DNA from: Verrucomicrobiota bacterium
Lineage (GTDB): Bacteria > Verrucomicrobiota > Verrucomicrobiia > Opitutales > Opitutaceae
Assembly: GCA_016721945.1 (NCBI GenBank)
Contig: JADKHC010000001.1
Span: forward strand, 331,466-395,465
Reading direction: 5' to 3'
DNA length: 64,000 nucleotides
Shown one piece after another: positions 38,655-47,421 of this stretch (the first letter of the stretch is position 1; every line of letters starts with the position of its first letter). The notes under the pieces were generated by a model. It made no database searches and had not been told where the DNA came from. It was given only the letters and a program-made list of their open reading frames with translations. A program made the translations under genes and the position numbers.

Positions 38655-39413
38655 ATGCCTGACTTCCGCGCCTTTTGCACCCTCACCGAACGCGAACCCG
38701 CTCAAATCCGCCTCGACGGCGACGAATCGCACCATCTCGTGGCCGTGAATCGCGCCCGTAAAGGTGACACCGTGGTGGCCTTCGATGGCCGCGGTGGCGA
38801 GTGGATCTGCGAACTCGCCGAAGAATCGAAAAACGCCGCCCTGCTCAAGGTGCGTTTCACCCAGAAGATCAAGCCCCTCGCCTACGAAATCACTCTCGGC
38901 CAAGCCCTGCCGAAAGGCCCGTGCATGGACGCCATCGTGCGCAAAGCCACCGAGATCGGCGCCGCCCGCATCGCCCCACTCGAAAGCGAACGCACCCAGG
39001 TCCGCCTCGATGACGACCGGCAGGACAAAAAAATCGAAAAATGGCAGACCGCCGCGCTCGAAGCCGCGAAGCAATGCGGTAATGCCTGGCTGCCTGAAAT
39101 TCTGCCCGTGCAAAACGCGAACGCGTTCATCGAAGGCAGCCGCGGCTACGATCTGAAGTTGATCGCCAGCCTCCAACCCGGCGCCAAATCGCTTAAGTCA
39201 GTACTTTCTGGATACAAGACCGCCAATAACCGTGCGCCAAAGAAAGTTCTCTGGTTGATCGGGCCCGAAGGCGATTTCACGCCCGCCGAAATGAGCGCCG
39301 CCAAGAGCGCCGGCTTCGAGCCGATCACGCTCGGCCCGCTCGTCCTCCGCTGCGAAACCGCCGCCGTGTACGCGCTGAGCGTGTTGAGCTACGAGCTGGG
39401 AAATCCGAGCTGA
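38655..39413 (+). CDS. rsmE: 16S rRNA (uracil1498-N3)-methyltransferase
   Basis: RsmE methylates U1498 in the decoding region of 16S rRNA. The 252-residue product has a PUA-like N-terminal domain (ESHHLVAVNRARKGDTVVAFDGRGGEWICEL, about 24-55) and the SPOUT methyltransferase knot: KATEIGAARIAPLESERT, ALEAAKQCGNAWLPEI, WLIGPEGDFTPAEMSAAKSAGFEPITLGPLVLRCETAAVYALSVL, with the GPEGG-like AdoMet site near residue 200. Complete and unambiguous. Confidence 0.94.
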   Translation: MPDFRAFCTLTEREPAQIRLDGDESHHLVAVNRARKGDTVVAFDGRGGEWICELAEESKNAALLKVRFTQKIKPLAYEITLGQALPKGPCMDAIVRKATEIGAARIAPLESERTQVRLDDDRQDKKIEKWQTAALEAAKQCGNAWLPEILPVQNANAFIEGSRGYDLKLIASLQPGAKSLKSVLSGYKTANNRAPKKVLWLIGPEGDFTPAEMSAAKSAGFEPITLGPLVLRCETAAVYALSVLSYELGNPS

Positions 39414-39417
39414 GGAA

Positions 39418-39872
39418 TTGGCTCACGCAAAGGCGCGAAGGCGCAAAGAAGATGACTGAAAACGACCTCTCCAAAATTATCGTGGACGCGGCGTACCGCA
39501 TCCATGTCGATCTTGGGCCAGGATTGTTGGAGTCCGTTTACGAAGCAGTGCTCGCCGCAGAACTCCTCAATCGAGGACTCAAAATTGAGCGGCAAAAACC
39601 GATCCAGTTTCAGTACGCAGGCACGACTTTTGACGAGGGTTTTCGGATCGATCTCTTGGTAAACGATCTTGTGATCATCGAACTGAAATCAACCGAGCAA
39701 ACACACCCGGTTCACAAAAAACAGCTCAAGACCTATCTTCGCCTTTCGAACAAGAAACTTGGCCTGTTAATCAATTTCGGAACCGAGCTTTTCAAAGATG
39801 GCGTATCCCGCGTCGTCCTTGGATTATCGGAGCCTTGATTTCTTTGCGCCTTCGCGCCTTTGCGTGAGCCAA
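39418..39872. repeat. Unit with perfect 33-bp terminal inverted repeats around a GxxExxY gene
   Basis: Left arm 39418-39450 and right arm 39840-39872 are perfect reverse complements over 33 bases. Only one base separates the left arm from the ATG (39452) and one separates the stop (39838) from the right arm, so the unit is nothing but inverted repeat, gene, inverted repeat. No short direct duplication is visible at the edges. Solo copies of one arm occur at 13354-13383 (28/30) and, more diverged, 46434-46463 (25/30). Confidence 0.9.
39452..39838 (+). CDS. GxxExxY-family protein (PD-(D/E)xK-like)
   Basis: This 128-residue protein carries the family signature Gly24-Leu-Leu-Glu27-Ser-Val-Tyr30 and a nuclease-like core with Asp67 (FRIDLLV) and Glu77-Leu-Lys79 (VIIELKS), the arrangement of a PD-(D/E)xK fold. 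Family members are widespread, often multicopy, and have no established biochemical role. The whole coding region sits inside a perfect 33-bp inverted repeat with single-base margins, so repeat and gene probably move or are maintained together. It is not likely to be co-transcribed with rsmE for a functional reason. Confidence 0.9.
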   Translation: MTENDLSKIIVDAAYRIHVDLGPGLLESVYEAVLAAELLNRGLKIERQKPIQFQYAGTTFDEGFRIDLLVNDLVIIELKSTEQTHPVHKKQLKTYLRLSNKKLGLLINFGTELFKDGVSRVVLGLSEP

Positions 39873-39879
39873 ACCGTCC

Positions 39880-41484
39880 TCACCAAACCAGCAGACCGCT
39901 GGCAAAGGTGAGACCAGCGCCGACGCTGCAGAAGATGATCTTGTCGTTGGAAGCGAAAATACCTTCTTCCGCAGCCCAACCAAGTGCCATCGACACACTC
40001 GCGGCCGAGGTGTTGCCGTACTTGCCGATGGTGACGACGAAACGTTCGTAAGGAATGCCCACGCGTTTGCTCACGGCCCGCAGTATCCGTTCGTTGGCTT
40101 GGTGCGGCACGATCCACGCGACGTCACCCGGCTTGAGATTGTGGCGTGCGAGCGTGGCTTCGATCTGATTGGCGAAGGCGATAACGGCGTGCTTGAACAC
40201 TGCCGAACCATTCATTTGCAGGTAAAAATCGTCGCGATCATGCCCCTCGGGATGCGGGAGCGGACGAGCGGCGCCACCGCCACGGCGTTGGATCGCATCA
40301 AACTGGTCGGCATCGCCCGCCAGCTTCATGCGGCCGAGTCGATGTCCACCGTTGCAATCAGTCAGCACCGCAGCTCCGGCGCCATCGCCGAAGAGAAAGG
40401 CCGTGGCGTGGTCCTTGGGATTGGTTATGCGCGAAAGGAGTTCGGCAGTGACAACGAGAAGTTTTTTCGCCGTGCCAGCGCGGATAAATGCGCGGCCTAC
40501 TTCGAGCGCGTAGAGCCAGCCGGCGCAAGCGGCGTTGAGATCGAACGCGAGGGCATGCGGCACGCCGAGTTGTTTCGCGAGTGCGCTGGCAGCGGAAGGC
40601 ACCGGCTGGTCGGGAAGCAACGTCGCCATGATGACGCCATCGATTTCCTTCACGTCGAGCTTGGCCTGCGCAAGCGCGTGCTGCACGGCGGTGGCGGCGA
40701 GGCTCGTCGCGGTTTCGCCTTCGGCGGCGTAGCGGCGTTCGCGGATACCGGTGAGTTTGATGACCTCGGCCTCGGTCATATCGGGAAATTCTTTCAGAAT
40801 TTCGCCGTTCGAGCGAATGCCCGAGGGAATTGCATAACCAACGCCTGCGATACAAACCGTCTCGGCGGAATGGGGATTAAAACCATTTGCGGGTGCCGCA
40901 GCTTCCGATGCAGCGGCGGGCGCACTTTGGGGTTTGCCGTGTTTCTGAATGTAGTGCGCAACGTCATCGCCAGACACGCGGCCACCGGGACCCGTCGCTT
41001 CGATATCGGTGATGGTCGCCGGATCGAGGCCGGCTTCGGTCGCGAGTTTACTCGCGCGGGGCGTCCACTGAATACCTGCGGGCTTGGTCGGCGCAGAAAC
41101 TGGAGCAGGAGTCGCGACGTGAGCGGCTGCGTGAGCCACCGGCAATGCCGCACGCGTTTCGGCGCCAGCGGGCTTGGTGCCGGGCGCATGCACAACGCCG
41201 CCAAGGCTCTTCGTTTCCAAGTGCCGCAACGACTGATCAGTCGTCGCGATTTTGATAAATGGTGCCCCCGAGGGCAGAATGTCGCCCGCGCGGCCAACGA
41301 TCTCTTTGACCGTGCCGTCGCAAGGTGATTCGAACTCGAAAACCGATTTGTCGCTCTCGAGTTCGGCCAGCTTCTGGCCCTTGGCCACAGTCATACCCGG
41401 CGTCACAACCAGATCAATGACGGTGAGTTCGCTAACAGTGGCGCCCATGGAGGGCACCGGCACATCGATAAGAAATGTTTCCAT
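39880..41484 (-). CDS. Lipoyl domain/E3-binding domain/KAS III fusion protein
   Basis: This 534-residue protein joins three modules. Residues 1-80 are a lipoyl domain of the 2-oxoacid dehydrogenase E2 type, with Lys46 in LESDKSVFEFES. Residues about 140-182 are a peripheral-subunit (E3)-binding domain (PRASKLATEAGLDPATITDIEA, GPGGRVSGDDVAHYI). Residues about 210-534 are a full 3-oxoacyl-ACP synthase III with the complete catalytic set Cys320 (NAACAGW), His461 (PHQANERI) and Asn491 (GKYGNTSAAS). Ala/Pro linkers separate them as in E2 proteins. KAS III starts fatty acid synthesis from an acyl-CoA; here an acyl-dihydrolipoyl arm could hand its acyl group straight to Cys320. That role is an inference. 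No E1 or E3 genes are nearby. kdsA lies upstream, separated by a repeat. Confidence 0.92.
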   Translation of the reverse strand: METFLIDVPVPSMGATVSELTVIDLVVTPGMTVAKGQKLAELESDKSVFEFESPCDGTVKEIVGRAGDILPSGAPFIKIATTDQSLRHLETKSLGGVVHAPGTKPAGAETRAALPVAHAAAHVATPAPVSAPTKPAGIQWTPRASKLATEAGLDPATITDIEATGPGGRVSGDDVAHYIQKHGKPQSAPAAASEAAAPANGFNPHSAETVCIAGVGYAIPSGIRSNGEILKEFPDMTEAEVIKLTGIRERRYAAEGETATSLAATAVQHALAQAKLDVKEIDGVIMATLLPDQPVPSAASALAKQLGVPHALAFDLNAACAGWLYALEVGRAFIRAGTAKKLLVVTAELLSRITNPKDHATAFLFGDGAGAAVLTDCNGGHRLGRMKLAGDADQFDAIQRRGGGAARPLPHPEGHDRDDFYLQMNGSAVFKHAVIAFANQIEATLARHNLKPGDVAWIVPHQANERILRAVSKRVGIPYERFVVTIGKYGNTSAASVSMALGWAAEEGIFASNDKIIFCSVGAGLTFASGLLVW

Positions 41485-41548
41485 CAGATAAGATAACGGG
41501 GGTGAAGCTAGGAGGCTCGCGGCGGTGTGGTCAATGGCGCATCAGAGA

Positions 41549-41600
41549 TGGAGGGCCGACGCCCTCGTCGGCCATGCGCGGTGAGGGCACCGCGCCTCCA
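41549..41600. repeat. Double-hairpin palindromic repeat, copy 2
   Basis: The layout is the same as 18308-18372: outer stem TGGAGG/CCTCCA, left hairpin GGCCGACG/CGTCGGCC with loop CCCT, short centre, right hairpin GCGCGGTG/CACCGCGC with loop AGGG. Stem sequences differ from copy 1 but keep the pairing and loops. It lies between kdsA and the fusion gene. Confidence 0.8.
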
Positions 41601-41624
41601 ATGGAGAATGCATTTGGCGCAAGT

Positions 41625-42419
41625 TCAACTCCGCGCCGCGCGCCAGATCGCCAGGCACTTTTCGAGCAAGGCGGGGAGTTCGCCGAGCGGAATCATGTTC
41701 GGGCCATCGCTGATCGCTTCTGCGGGATTCGGATGCGTCTCGATAAATAAACCGTCGGCACCCGCCGCGAGCGCTGCTTTGGCGAGCGGTGGCACAAATT
41801 CACGCTGACCGCCGCTCTTGCCGCCCGCCGCGCCGGGCAGTTGCACGCTGTGCGTCGCATCGAAAATCGCGGGAAAACCGTTGGCCTTCATAATGGCGAA
41901 CGAACGCATATCGACAACCAGGTTCTGATAACCAAACGTCGTGCCGCGCTCAGTCTGCCAGATTTCGGTGGCGTGGCCCTCGCGGAGTTTGTTGGTCACG
42001 AAAACCATTTCCTGCGGCGAGAGAAACTGGCCCTTCTTCACGTTCACGATGCGCCCGCTCGCAGCGGCCGCGAGCAGCAGATCAGTCTGCCGACAGAGAA
42101 ACGCCGGGATCTGCAACACGTCGCACACCGCCGCGACGGGCGCGATCTGCGCGGTCTCGTGGATGTCGGTCAAAATCGGAAAACCGTAGTCGCGTTTGAT
42201 GAGCGCGAGCAGTTTCAAGCCTTCATCGATTCCCGTGCCGCGCGGGCCGGAGGCGGACGTGCGGTTGGCTTTATCGAAGGAGCCTTTGAAGATAATCTTT
42301 AGTTGCGGCTGCGCTTTTTGGACGGCGACAAGTGTCTCGGCGACGGCGCGGCAGACCTTTTCGTTTTCAAGCGAACACGGGCCAGCGATCAGCAGGAGTT
42401 TGGCGGGATCGAAAAGCAT
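41625..42419 (-). CDS. kdsA: 3-deoxy-D-manno-octulosonate 8-phosphate synthase
   Basis: KdsA condenses phosphoenolpyruvate with arabinose 5-phosphate to give KDO8P, the precursor of the LPS sugar KDO. The 264-residue product starts MLFDPAKLLLIAGPCSLENEKV and has FKGSFDKANRTSASGPRGTGIDEGLKLL, PILTDIHETAQIAPVAAVCDVLQIPAFLCRQTDLL, VKKGQFLSPQEM, FGYQNLVVDMRSFAIMK, FDATHSVQLPGAAGGKSGGQREFVPPLAKAA and FIETHPNPAEAISDGPNM. ATG 42419 is chosen for the family N-terminus; a longer frame extends to 42509. It shows that the cell makes LPS, in agreement with the LptF/G permease. Confidence 0.96.
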   Translation of the reverse strand: MLFDPAKLLLIAGPCSLENEKVCRAVAETLVAVQKAQPQLKIIFKGSFDKANRTSASGPRGTGIDEGLKLLALIKRDYGFPILTDIHETAQIAPVAAVCDVLQIPAFLCRQTDLLLAAAASGRIVNVKKGQFLSPQEMVFVTNKLREGHATEIWQTERGTTFGYQNLVVDMRSFAIMKANGFPAIFDATHSVQLPGAAGGKSGGQREFVPPLAKAALAAGADGLFIETHPNPAEAISDGPNMIPLGELPALLEKCLAIWRAARS

Positions 42420-42429
42420 GGGTCGGAAT

Positions 42430-42464
42430 TTATCGCGGAAACGCAGAAGAACGGAAGCGCGGAA
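42430..42464 (+). repeat. Short direct repeat flanking the PocR kinase gene, copy 1
   Basis: This 35-base sequence matches 46325-46359 at 31 positions in the same orientation. The two copies bracket the hybrid kinase gene at 42600-46133. The sequence is itself internally periodic (GCGGAA/GCAGAA-like units). Confidence 0.6.
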
Positions 42465-42599
42465 TTTCTGTCGGCGGAATACGAATACGGAATCGGAACA
42501 GGTCCACAAAAGCGCAAGGAAGACCGCTCCCTCCCCGATGCGGCCTCTACTGTTTTCAACGGCTACAGTTTAACTGAAACCGCTTCAGCCAACCCGGGC

Positions 42600-45500
42600 C
42601 TACAAATCTTGAGGCTGCTCCAATACTTCTCTGACCCTGGCGGCCAGAGCCGGGATGGTGAATGGTTTCTGCAGAAACTGCACGTCGTTCTCCAGTACAC
42701 CGTGATGCGCGATCACATCGGAGGTATAACCAGAGATGTACAGGCATTTAAGTCCCGGCTGGCAGGCCCGCAGTTGCTCACGCAGCTCCTTGCCGTTCAT
42801 CCCCGGCATGACCACGTCGGTGATCAGCAAACTTATGGGGCCTGGATGGGTCCGAGCCAGCGCCAGTGCCGCTTCCGGTGTAAGCGCGGCCAACACAGTG
42901 TAGCCTTGCCGCTCCAGGATGCCTTTGCCCAGATCCAAGATTTGTTCCTCGTCTTCCACGAACAGCACCGTCTCGCTGCCACGCAACGCTCGATGGAGCT
43001 TCTGTTGCTCCGCCGCCACCGCTTCGGCGGCAGCGCGAGGCAGGTGAATTTTCATCGTCGTCCCCTGTCCCTGCTCGCTGGTGACGCTGATCAGGCCCTG
43101 GTTCTGTTTGACGATACCAAACACGGTGGCCAACCCAAGCCCAGTGCCCTTGCCCTGCTCTTTAGTGGTGAAGAATGGTTCGAACAGATGGGAGCGCGTC
43201 TCAGCATCCATGCCCTTGCCGGTGTCACTCACCGCGAGCAGCACGTAATCGCCAGCCACGGCTTCCGGATGAGTTGCCAAGTAGGCATCGTCGAGAGTGA
43301 CGTTGGCGGTTTCAATGGTTACGGTGCCGATGCCCTCGATGGCATCGCGCGCGTTGACGCAGAGATTGGCCAAGACTTGGTCAATCTGACTGGGGTCCAT
43401 CTTTACGGACCAGAGATTCGCGCCCGGCATCCAGGACAGATTAACATCCTCACCGATCAACCGTCGGAGCATCTTGAGCATGCCAGCCAAGGTGTCGTTC
43501 AAATCCAGCACTTTGGGCTGAATGGTCTGCTTGCGGGCAAAGGCCAGTAACTGCCGGGTAAGGTCCGCAGAGCGCTGGGCCGATTGCCCGATCTCCTCCA
43601 AACTTTCACGCAGCGGACTCTCCGGCGGCAGGTCGTCAAGGGCGAGCGAGACGTTGCCCAAGATCACCTGAAGCATGTTGTTGAAATCATGAGCCACCCC
43701 GCCGGCCAGGCGACCGACCGATTCCATCTTTTGGGCCTGGGTGAGTTGTGACAGGAGTTTTTCTCGCTCTGCTTCGGCAGCTTTGCGTTCGGTGATGTCG
43801 CGCACATTCACGACAACTCCGGCGATGTCAGGATTGTTAAGTTGGTTGATGCCCCGTGCCTCCAGGTAAACCCACCCCCCAGCCTTGCGTCGATGCCTGT
43901 ACTGCGTGCCGCCTTCACCGGTCTCAACCATCTGACGGAACGCCTCCTGAACAGACGCTTGGTCATCGGGATGAATCATCGTTTCGATCACAGGAATATC
44001 AACCAATTCGGCGGGGGTGTAACCATGTACCCGTTCTGCCGAAGCGCTGACGTAGCGCTGAATGCCATTGGCGTCGAGGATGACAACGGTGTCGTAGGCG
44101 TTCTGGAGGAGTTGCGCAAAACGGCGTTCGCTCGCCTGCAGATTTTGCTCCGCCCGCTTGCGCTCCGTTATGTCGCGGAAAAAGACGGTCATCCGGTTGG
44201 TGCCGGTGTGGAACGCGTGAATGGCGAAAGCCCCTCGAATATTCTCCTGCTCATAAACAACCTGTTCGTCCTCTAAGTTGCCCTCCGCCGTCGCCAGTCG
44301 CCGGTATGCATCCGGAATCGCTGTGCCGCACAGTCCAGGAAAAGCTTCTTCGATGGTCCGCCCTATCAGCGGGGCGTGTTCAATGCCCAGAATCCGGTCG
44401 GCCGACCGGTTGGCCGCCGTCAGCACCAAGCGTTGCCCCTCGTGGAGTTCATAGGAGTGGGCCCCGAAAGGCGCTTGTTCAATGATGGCGCGCAACCGCC
44501 CCTCACCCTCACGCATCGCCTCCACAGCCCGCCTGCGCTCCACGATCTCTCCAATCAACCGTGCCGACACCGCCAACCGCCGTTTGGCCAGTTCGATGAT
44601 GTAGTGAGGGCGGGTTTCGTAGGCCTCAGCGCGCCGGGTCAATTCGCCGACGTCTACGCCGTATTTCGCCGCCAATTCTTGGAGCTTGGCCGGATCGCGC
44701 GGCGGATCGCCGTAGCCGACATTGATCGAACCAACGATCTCCCGACCCGCTCGGATAGGTACGGCGTAAAGGTGAAGCCCTCCAGCGCACAGGCGGTCCA
44801 CCGGCTCGCCGGTCTCCATGGATCGCTTGGAGACATCCGTCCAACAAGATTCATGGCAATGCCACCGGCCGCAGGCCAGCGCCTGGCGGTTATCCGTCGT
44901 GTGACACAGTTTCCGCGAAGCCTCGTCCATGAACCGGCACCAACCGGAGGAAAAGACGCCCAAGGCGTAGTCGCCGTTGCGTTCATAGACTGCGGCTGAG
45001 GTGTCGAGCAGATCGAGGTAATCCCCGACAATTGCCGCCAGCACATCCTGCCCCACGGCATCAAGGATGACGCGACAGGTGTTAAGCGGAAGCAAATCGC
45101 CGTAGGCTGGCGTGAAACCAGCACCCGCTGAGACCCGGGAGTTGTTCGCCGCGCCGCTCTTATTGAGCATCCACTCGATGCCGCGCAACCCCGCCTCCGC
45201 CCGCTTGCGCTCGGCCAGCAAACGTGCGTTTTCCAATGCGACCGCCGCGCTCGCCGCCAGACCTTGCAACAGCTCCACGTCCTGGGTGGTGAACGCCTGC
45301 CGGTCCGCCTTGTTGTGGATTTCAAAGCAGGCCAGCATTTCACCAGCGCGGCTCAGGATGGGGACATCAGCGAGCGTGCGAAAGCCGAGCGCCCGCTGGA
45401 TCTCAGGCACCACATGCGGATCGTGCTCCGCATCGGCGGAAAGATAAGGAGCACGCGTTTCCAAGACCCAGCCGGGCACGCCGTAGCCCGGTTGAAACCG

Positions 45501-46133
45501 GTAATCAACCGGCACCCACTGCCCCTGCCGGTTGTACTCCGTGAAGACCATCTGGCCCTCGATCAAAAAGCCCGCCGCGCCGCCTTCCGCACCGGTGAGT
45601 TCCAGAGCCGCCGCGACCAACCGGCGCAAGATGACCGGCACTTCCAAGCAGGTGTTGATTTGTTGGGCAGCCTGAGAAAGAAGCTGGAGTTGCTGGCTGC
45701 GTTGCCGCACCTCGGCCGCCATTTGCTTTCGGGACGTGATGTCTTCCAGCACCGCGACGTAGGAACGCGGCTGTTCGCCCGGCGCCCAGAGCGGCGACCC
45801 CGACAGGCTCCCCCAGACGAACTCGCCATCCTTACGCCGACACCGCATCTCCATCGTGAATTCGCGAATCCCACCCGTCGCCAGTCGACGCACGTTGTCC
45901 TGTTGCGTCGGCAGATCGTCGGGATGAATGAGGCTTCGGAAATCGAGCCGCGCCATTTCCGCCGGCGAGTAACCCGCGATGTCCGCATAGTGACGATTGA
46001 CTCGAAGGAAGCAGCCCGTGGACGTCTCGATCTCGGCGATGCCCACTGCGGCTTGTTCGAAGAGGGCGCGGAAGAAATCGGCCGTGGCCGGCGTGGGGAA
46101 ACCGGCAGACTCAGTACGAGCGGTTGTTTTCAT
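42600..46133 (-). CDS. PAS-GAF-PocR hybrid histidine kinase
   Basis: This 1177-residue cytoplasmic-type kinase has, in order, PAS (about 20-135, FFRALFEQAAVGIAEIETSTG), GAF (about 160-310), a PocR ligand-binding domain (about 345-520) with a Cys-rich CHTTDNRQALACGRWHCHESCW, and two more PAS/PAC units (about 555-800, ITERKRAEQNLQASERRFAQLLQNAYD). HisKA follows with phospho-acceptor His815 (GGVAHDFNNML), HATPase (NLCVNARDAIEG, VSDTGKGMDAETR, GKGTGLGLATVFG), and a C-terminal receiver with Asp1106 (LLITDVVMPGMNG). PocR domains bind small molecules such as diols in known cases. ATG 46133 is preferred; an in-frame start at 46220 would add 29 residues. Target unknown. Confidence 0.92.
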   Translation of the reverse strand: MKTTARTESAGFPTPATADFFRALFEQAAVGIAEIETSTGCFLRVNRHYADIAGYSPAEMARLDFRSLIHPDDLPTQQDNVRRLATGGIREFTMEMRCRRKDGEFVWGSLSGSPLWAPGEQPRSYVAVLEDITSRKQMAAEVRQRSQQLQLLSQAAQQINTCLEVPVILRRLVAAALELTGAEGGAAGFLIEGQMVFTEYNRQGQWVPVDYRFQPGYGVPGWVLETRAPYLSADAEHDPHVVPEIQRALGFRTLADVPILSRAGEMLACFEIHNKADRQAFTTQDVELLQGLAASAAVALENARLLAERKRAEAGLRGIEWMLNKSGAANNSRVSAGAGFTPAYGDLLPLNTCRVILDAVGQDVLAAIVGDYLDLLDTSAAVYERNGDYALGVFSSGWCRFMDEASRKLCHTTDNRQALACGRWHCHESCWTDVSKRSMETGEPVDRLCAGGLHLYAVPIRAGREIVGSINVGYGDPPRDPAKLQELAAKYGVDVGELTRRAEAYETRPHYIIELAKRRLAVSARLIGEIVERRRAVEAMREGEGRLRAIIEQAPFGAHSYELHEGQRLVLTAANRSADRILGIEHAPLIGRTIEEAFPGLCGTAIPDAYRRLATAEGNLEDEQVVYEQENIRGAFAIHAFHTGTNRMTVFFRDITERKRAEQNLQASERRFAQLLQNAYDTVVILDANGIQRYVSASAERVHGYTPAELVDIPVIETMIHPDDQASVQEAFRQMVETGEGGTQYRHRRKAGGWVYLEARGINQLNNPDIAGVVVNVRDITERKAAEAEREKLLSQLTQAQKMESVGRLAGGVAHDFNNMLQVILGNVSLALDDLPPESPLRESLEEIGQSAQRSADLTRQLLAFARKQTIQPKVLDLNDTLAGMLKMLRRLIGEDVNLSWMPGANLWSVKMDPSQIDQVLANLCVNARDAIEGIGTVTIETANVTLDDAYLATHPEAVAGDYVLLAVSDTGKGMDAETRSHLFEPFFTTKEQGKGTGLGLATVFGIVKQNQGLISVTSEQGQGTTMKIHLPRAAAEAVAAEQQKLHRALRGSETVLFVEDEEQILDLGKGILERQGYTVLAALTPEAALALARTHPGPISLLITDVVMPGMNGKELREQLRACQPGLKCLYISGYTSDVIAHHGVLENDVQFLQKPFTIPALAARVREVLEQPQDL

Positions 46134-46324
46134 GATACGGGAAGAACCCGCGATCGGAGTAAGCACTGACGAGGACGATTCTCGCCCTCGCGCGGGATTC
46201 TGACCAGCCCAAAGTGGCACTCATTCAGTCGGCCCAGAACGGATTTACAAAACAAGGGAAACAGCGGTTAAAGAACGAACCACATAGAAGAATCAAATAA
46301 ATCAAAAATAAGGGACACCTGCGC

Positions 46325-46359
46325 TTATCGCGAAAACGCCGAAGAACAGAAGCGCGAAA
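46325..46359 (+). repeat. Short direct repeat flanking the PocR kinase gene, copy 2
   Basis: Partner of 42430-42464 with 31 of 35 identical bases. See that entry for the arrangement. Confidence 0.6.
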
Positions 46360-46433
46360 AACTGCGCGGCCCACCTCAGCAGGAGCACAGACGCGTACAG
46401 ATTACCGAACTAGGATAAACCGGCTTCGGCGGC

Positions 46434-46463
46434 TTCTTTGCGCCTCTGCAACTTTGCGTAAGC
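46434..46463 (+). repeat. Diverged copy of the GxxExxY-flanking repeat arm
   Basis: Matches 39840-39869 at 25 of 30 positions in the same orientation, without an attached gene. Supports a dispersed family. Confidence 0.5.
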
Positions 46464-46624
46464 TCCTTCCGAATATTTGTCGGCCCGTCCGGGCAATAAT
46501 GGGTTTCTACGTTATCCGAGCGCAGTCTTTACACACCGCACCGGGAACGGCAACGTGGCCGGTTTTCCATACAGCTGGCATCGCTCACAAGCCCTGCCCT
46601 GTCTCACTCACTCCGCTTTAAACA

Positions 46625-47287
46625 ATGCTTCTCATCGATCTACTCGGCACTCTCGCCTTCGCCTTCACGGGCGCATTCCGCGCGGTCAAGCATGAGCTCG
46701 ACTGGCTCGGTGTAATCGTACTCGCCTCGATGACAGGCGTGGGCGGCGGCATGCTCCGCGATCTTCTACTCGGCGCGACGCCGCCGATGGCACTGCGTCA
46801 ACCCATGTATGTCGGCGTCTGCGTGCTGGGCGCGGTGCTGACTATTTTCGCCAAAAAGCACATCGCGAAATTGTGGAACGGTGTAATGATGGCGGATGCG
46901 CTCGGGCTCGGTTTTTTTGCCGCGGTCGGTGCCGCCCGGGCCGAACTGGCTGGAGCCAATGCCATGACGATCGTGTTGCTCGCGGGATTGACCGCAGTGG
47001 GCGGCGGCGTGATCCGCGACGTGCTGGTGAGCGAGATTCCGCAAGTGCTCAAGAGCGACTTCTACGCCACCGCGGCGCTGATCGGTGGCACGGCGTTCTG
47101 GTTGTTGTCATACACCGGCTGGGCCATGACACCACGGCTGATCATCACGACGCTGCTGACGTTCGGCCTGCGGCTCTTCGCCATGCGGCGTCGACTGGAA
47201 CTGCCCAAAGTGCAACGCCTGCCAGCGTCCCCATCCACTCTTTTGAGGCAAAAAAACATTGAATCGCCTGCGGCGCGTTCGCCTTAG
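46625..47287 (+). CDS. TRIC-type (UPF0126) membrane protein
   Basis: This 220-residue inner-membrane protein has two UPF0126/TRIC repeats: LLGTLAFAFTGAFRAVKHELDWLGVIVLASMTGVGGGMLRDLLLG (about 5-50) and DALGLGFFAAVGAARAELAGANAMTIVLLAGLTAVGGGVIRDVL (about 90-135), each carrying GVGGGxxRD. About seven membrane segments end in a basic tail. Prokaryotic TRIC proteins are trimeric K+-permeable channels; some relatives are proposed amino-acid transporters. Complete. Confidence 0.9.
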   Translation: MLLIDLLGTLAFAFTGAFRAVKHELDWLGVIVLASMTGVGGGMLRDLLLGATPPMALRQPMYVGVCVLGAVLTIFAKKHIAKLWNGVMMADALGLGFFAAVGAARAELAGANAMTIVLLAGLTAVGGGVIRDVLVSEIPQVLKSDFYATAALIGGTAFWLLSYTGWAMTPRLIITTLLTFGLRLFAMRRRLELPKVQRLPASPSTLLRQKNIESPAARSP

Positions 47288-47421
47288 GGCGAACGACTAG
47301 TTCGTGAAACGTAGAGGCACGCCGACGAACAGCGTTTTGCAGAAGCCTGCGGTATGGTTAAACATCATAAAACAGCGCGTCGCCCTTCACGAATAATCGG
47401 AACGCCAAATCCGCCATAATT

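Larger units (their letters stand above)
46134..46624. other. Gene-free stretch between the PocR kinase and the TRIC gene
   Basis: About 490 bases, divergent promoter region. It holds the second direct-repeat copy (46325-46359) and a degenerate copy of the GxxExxY-type arm (46434-46463, 25 of 30 matching 39840-39869). I see no supported gene or known RNA. Confidence 0.5.
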
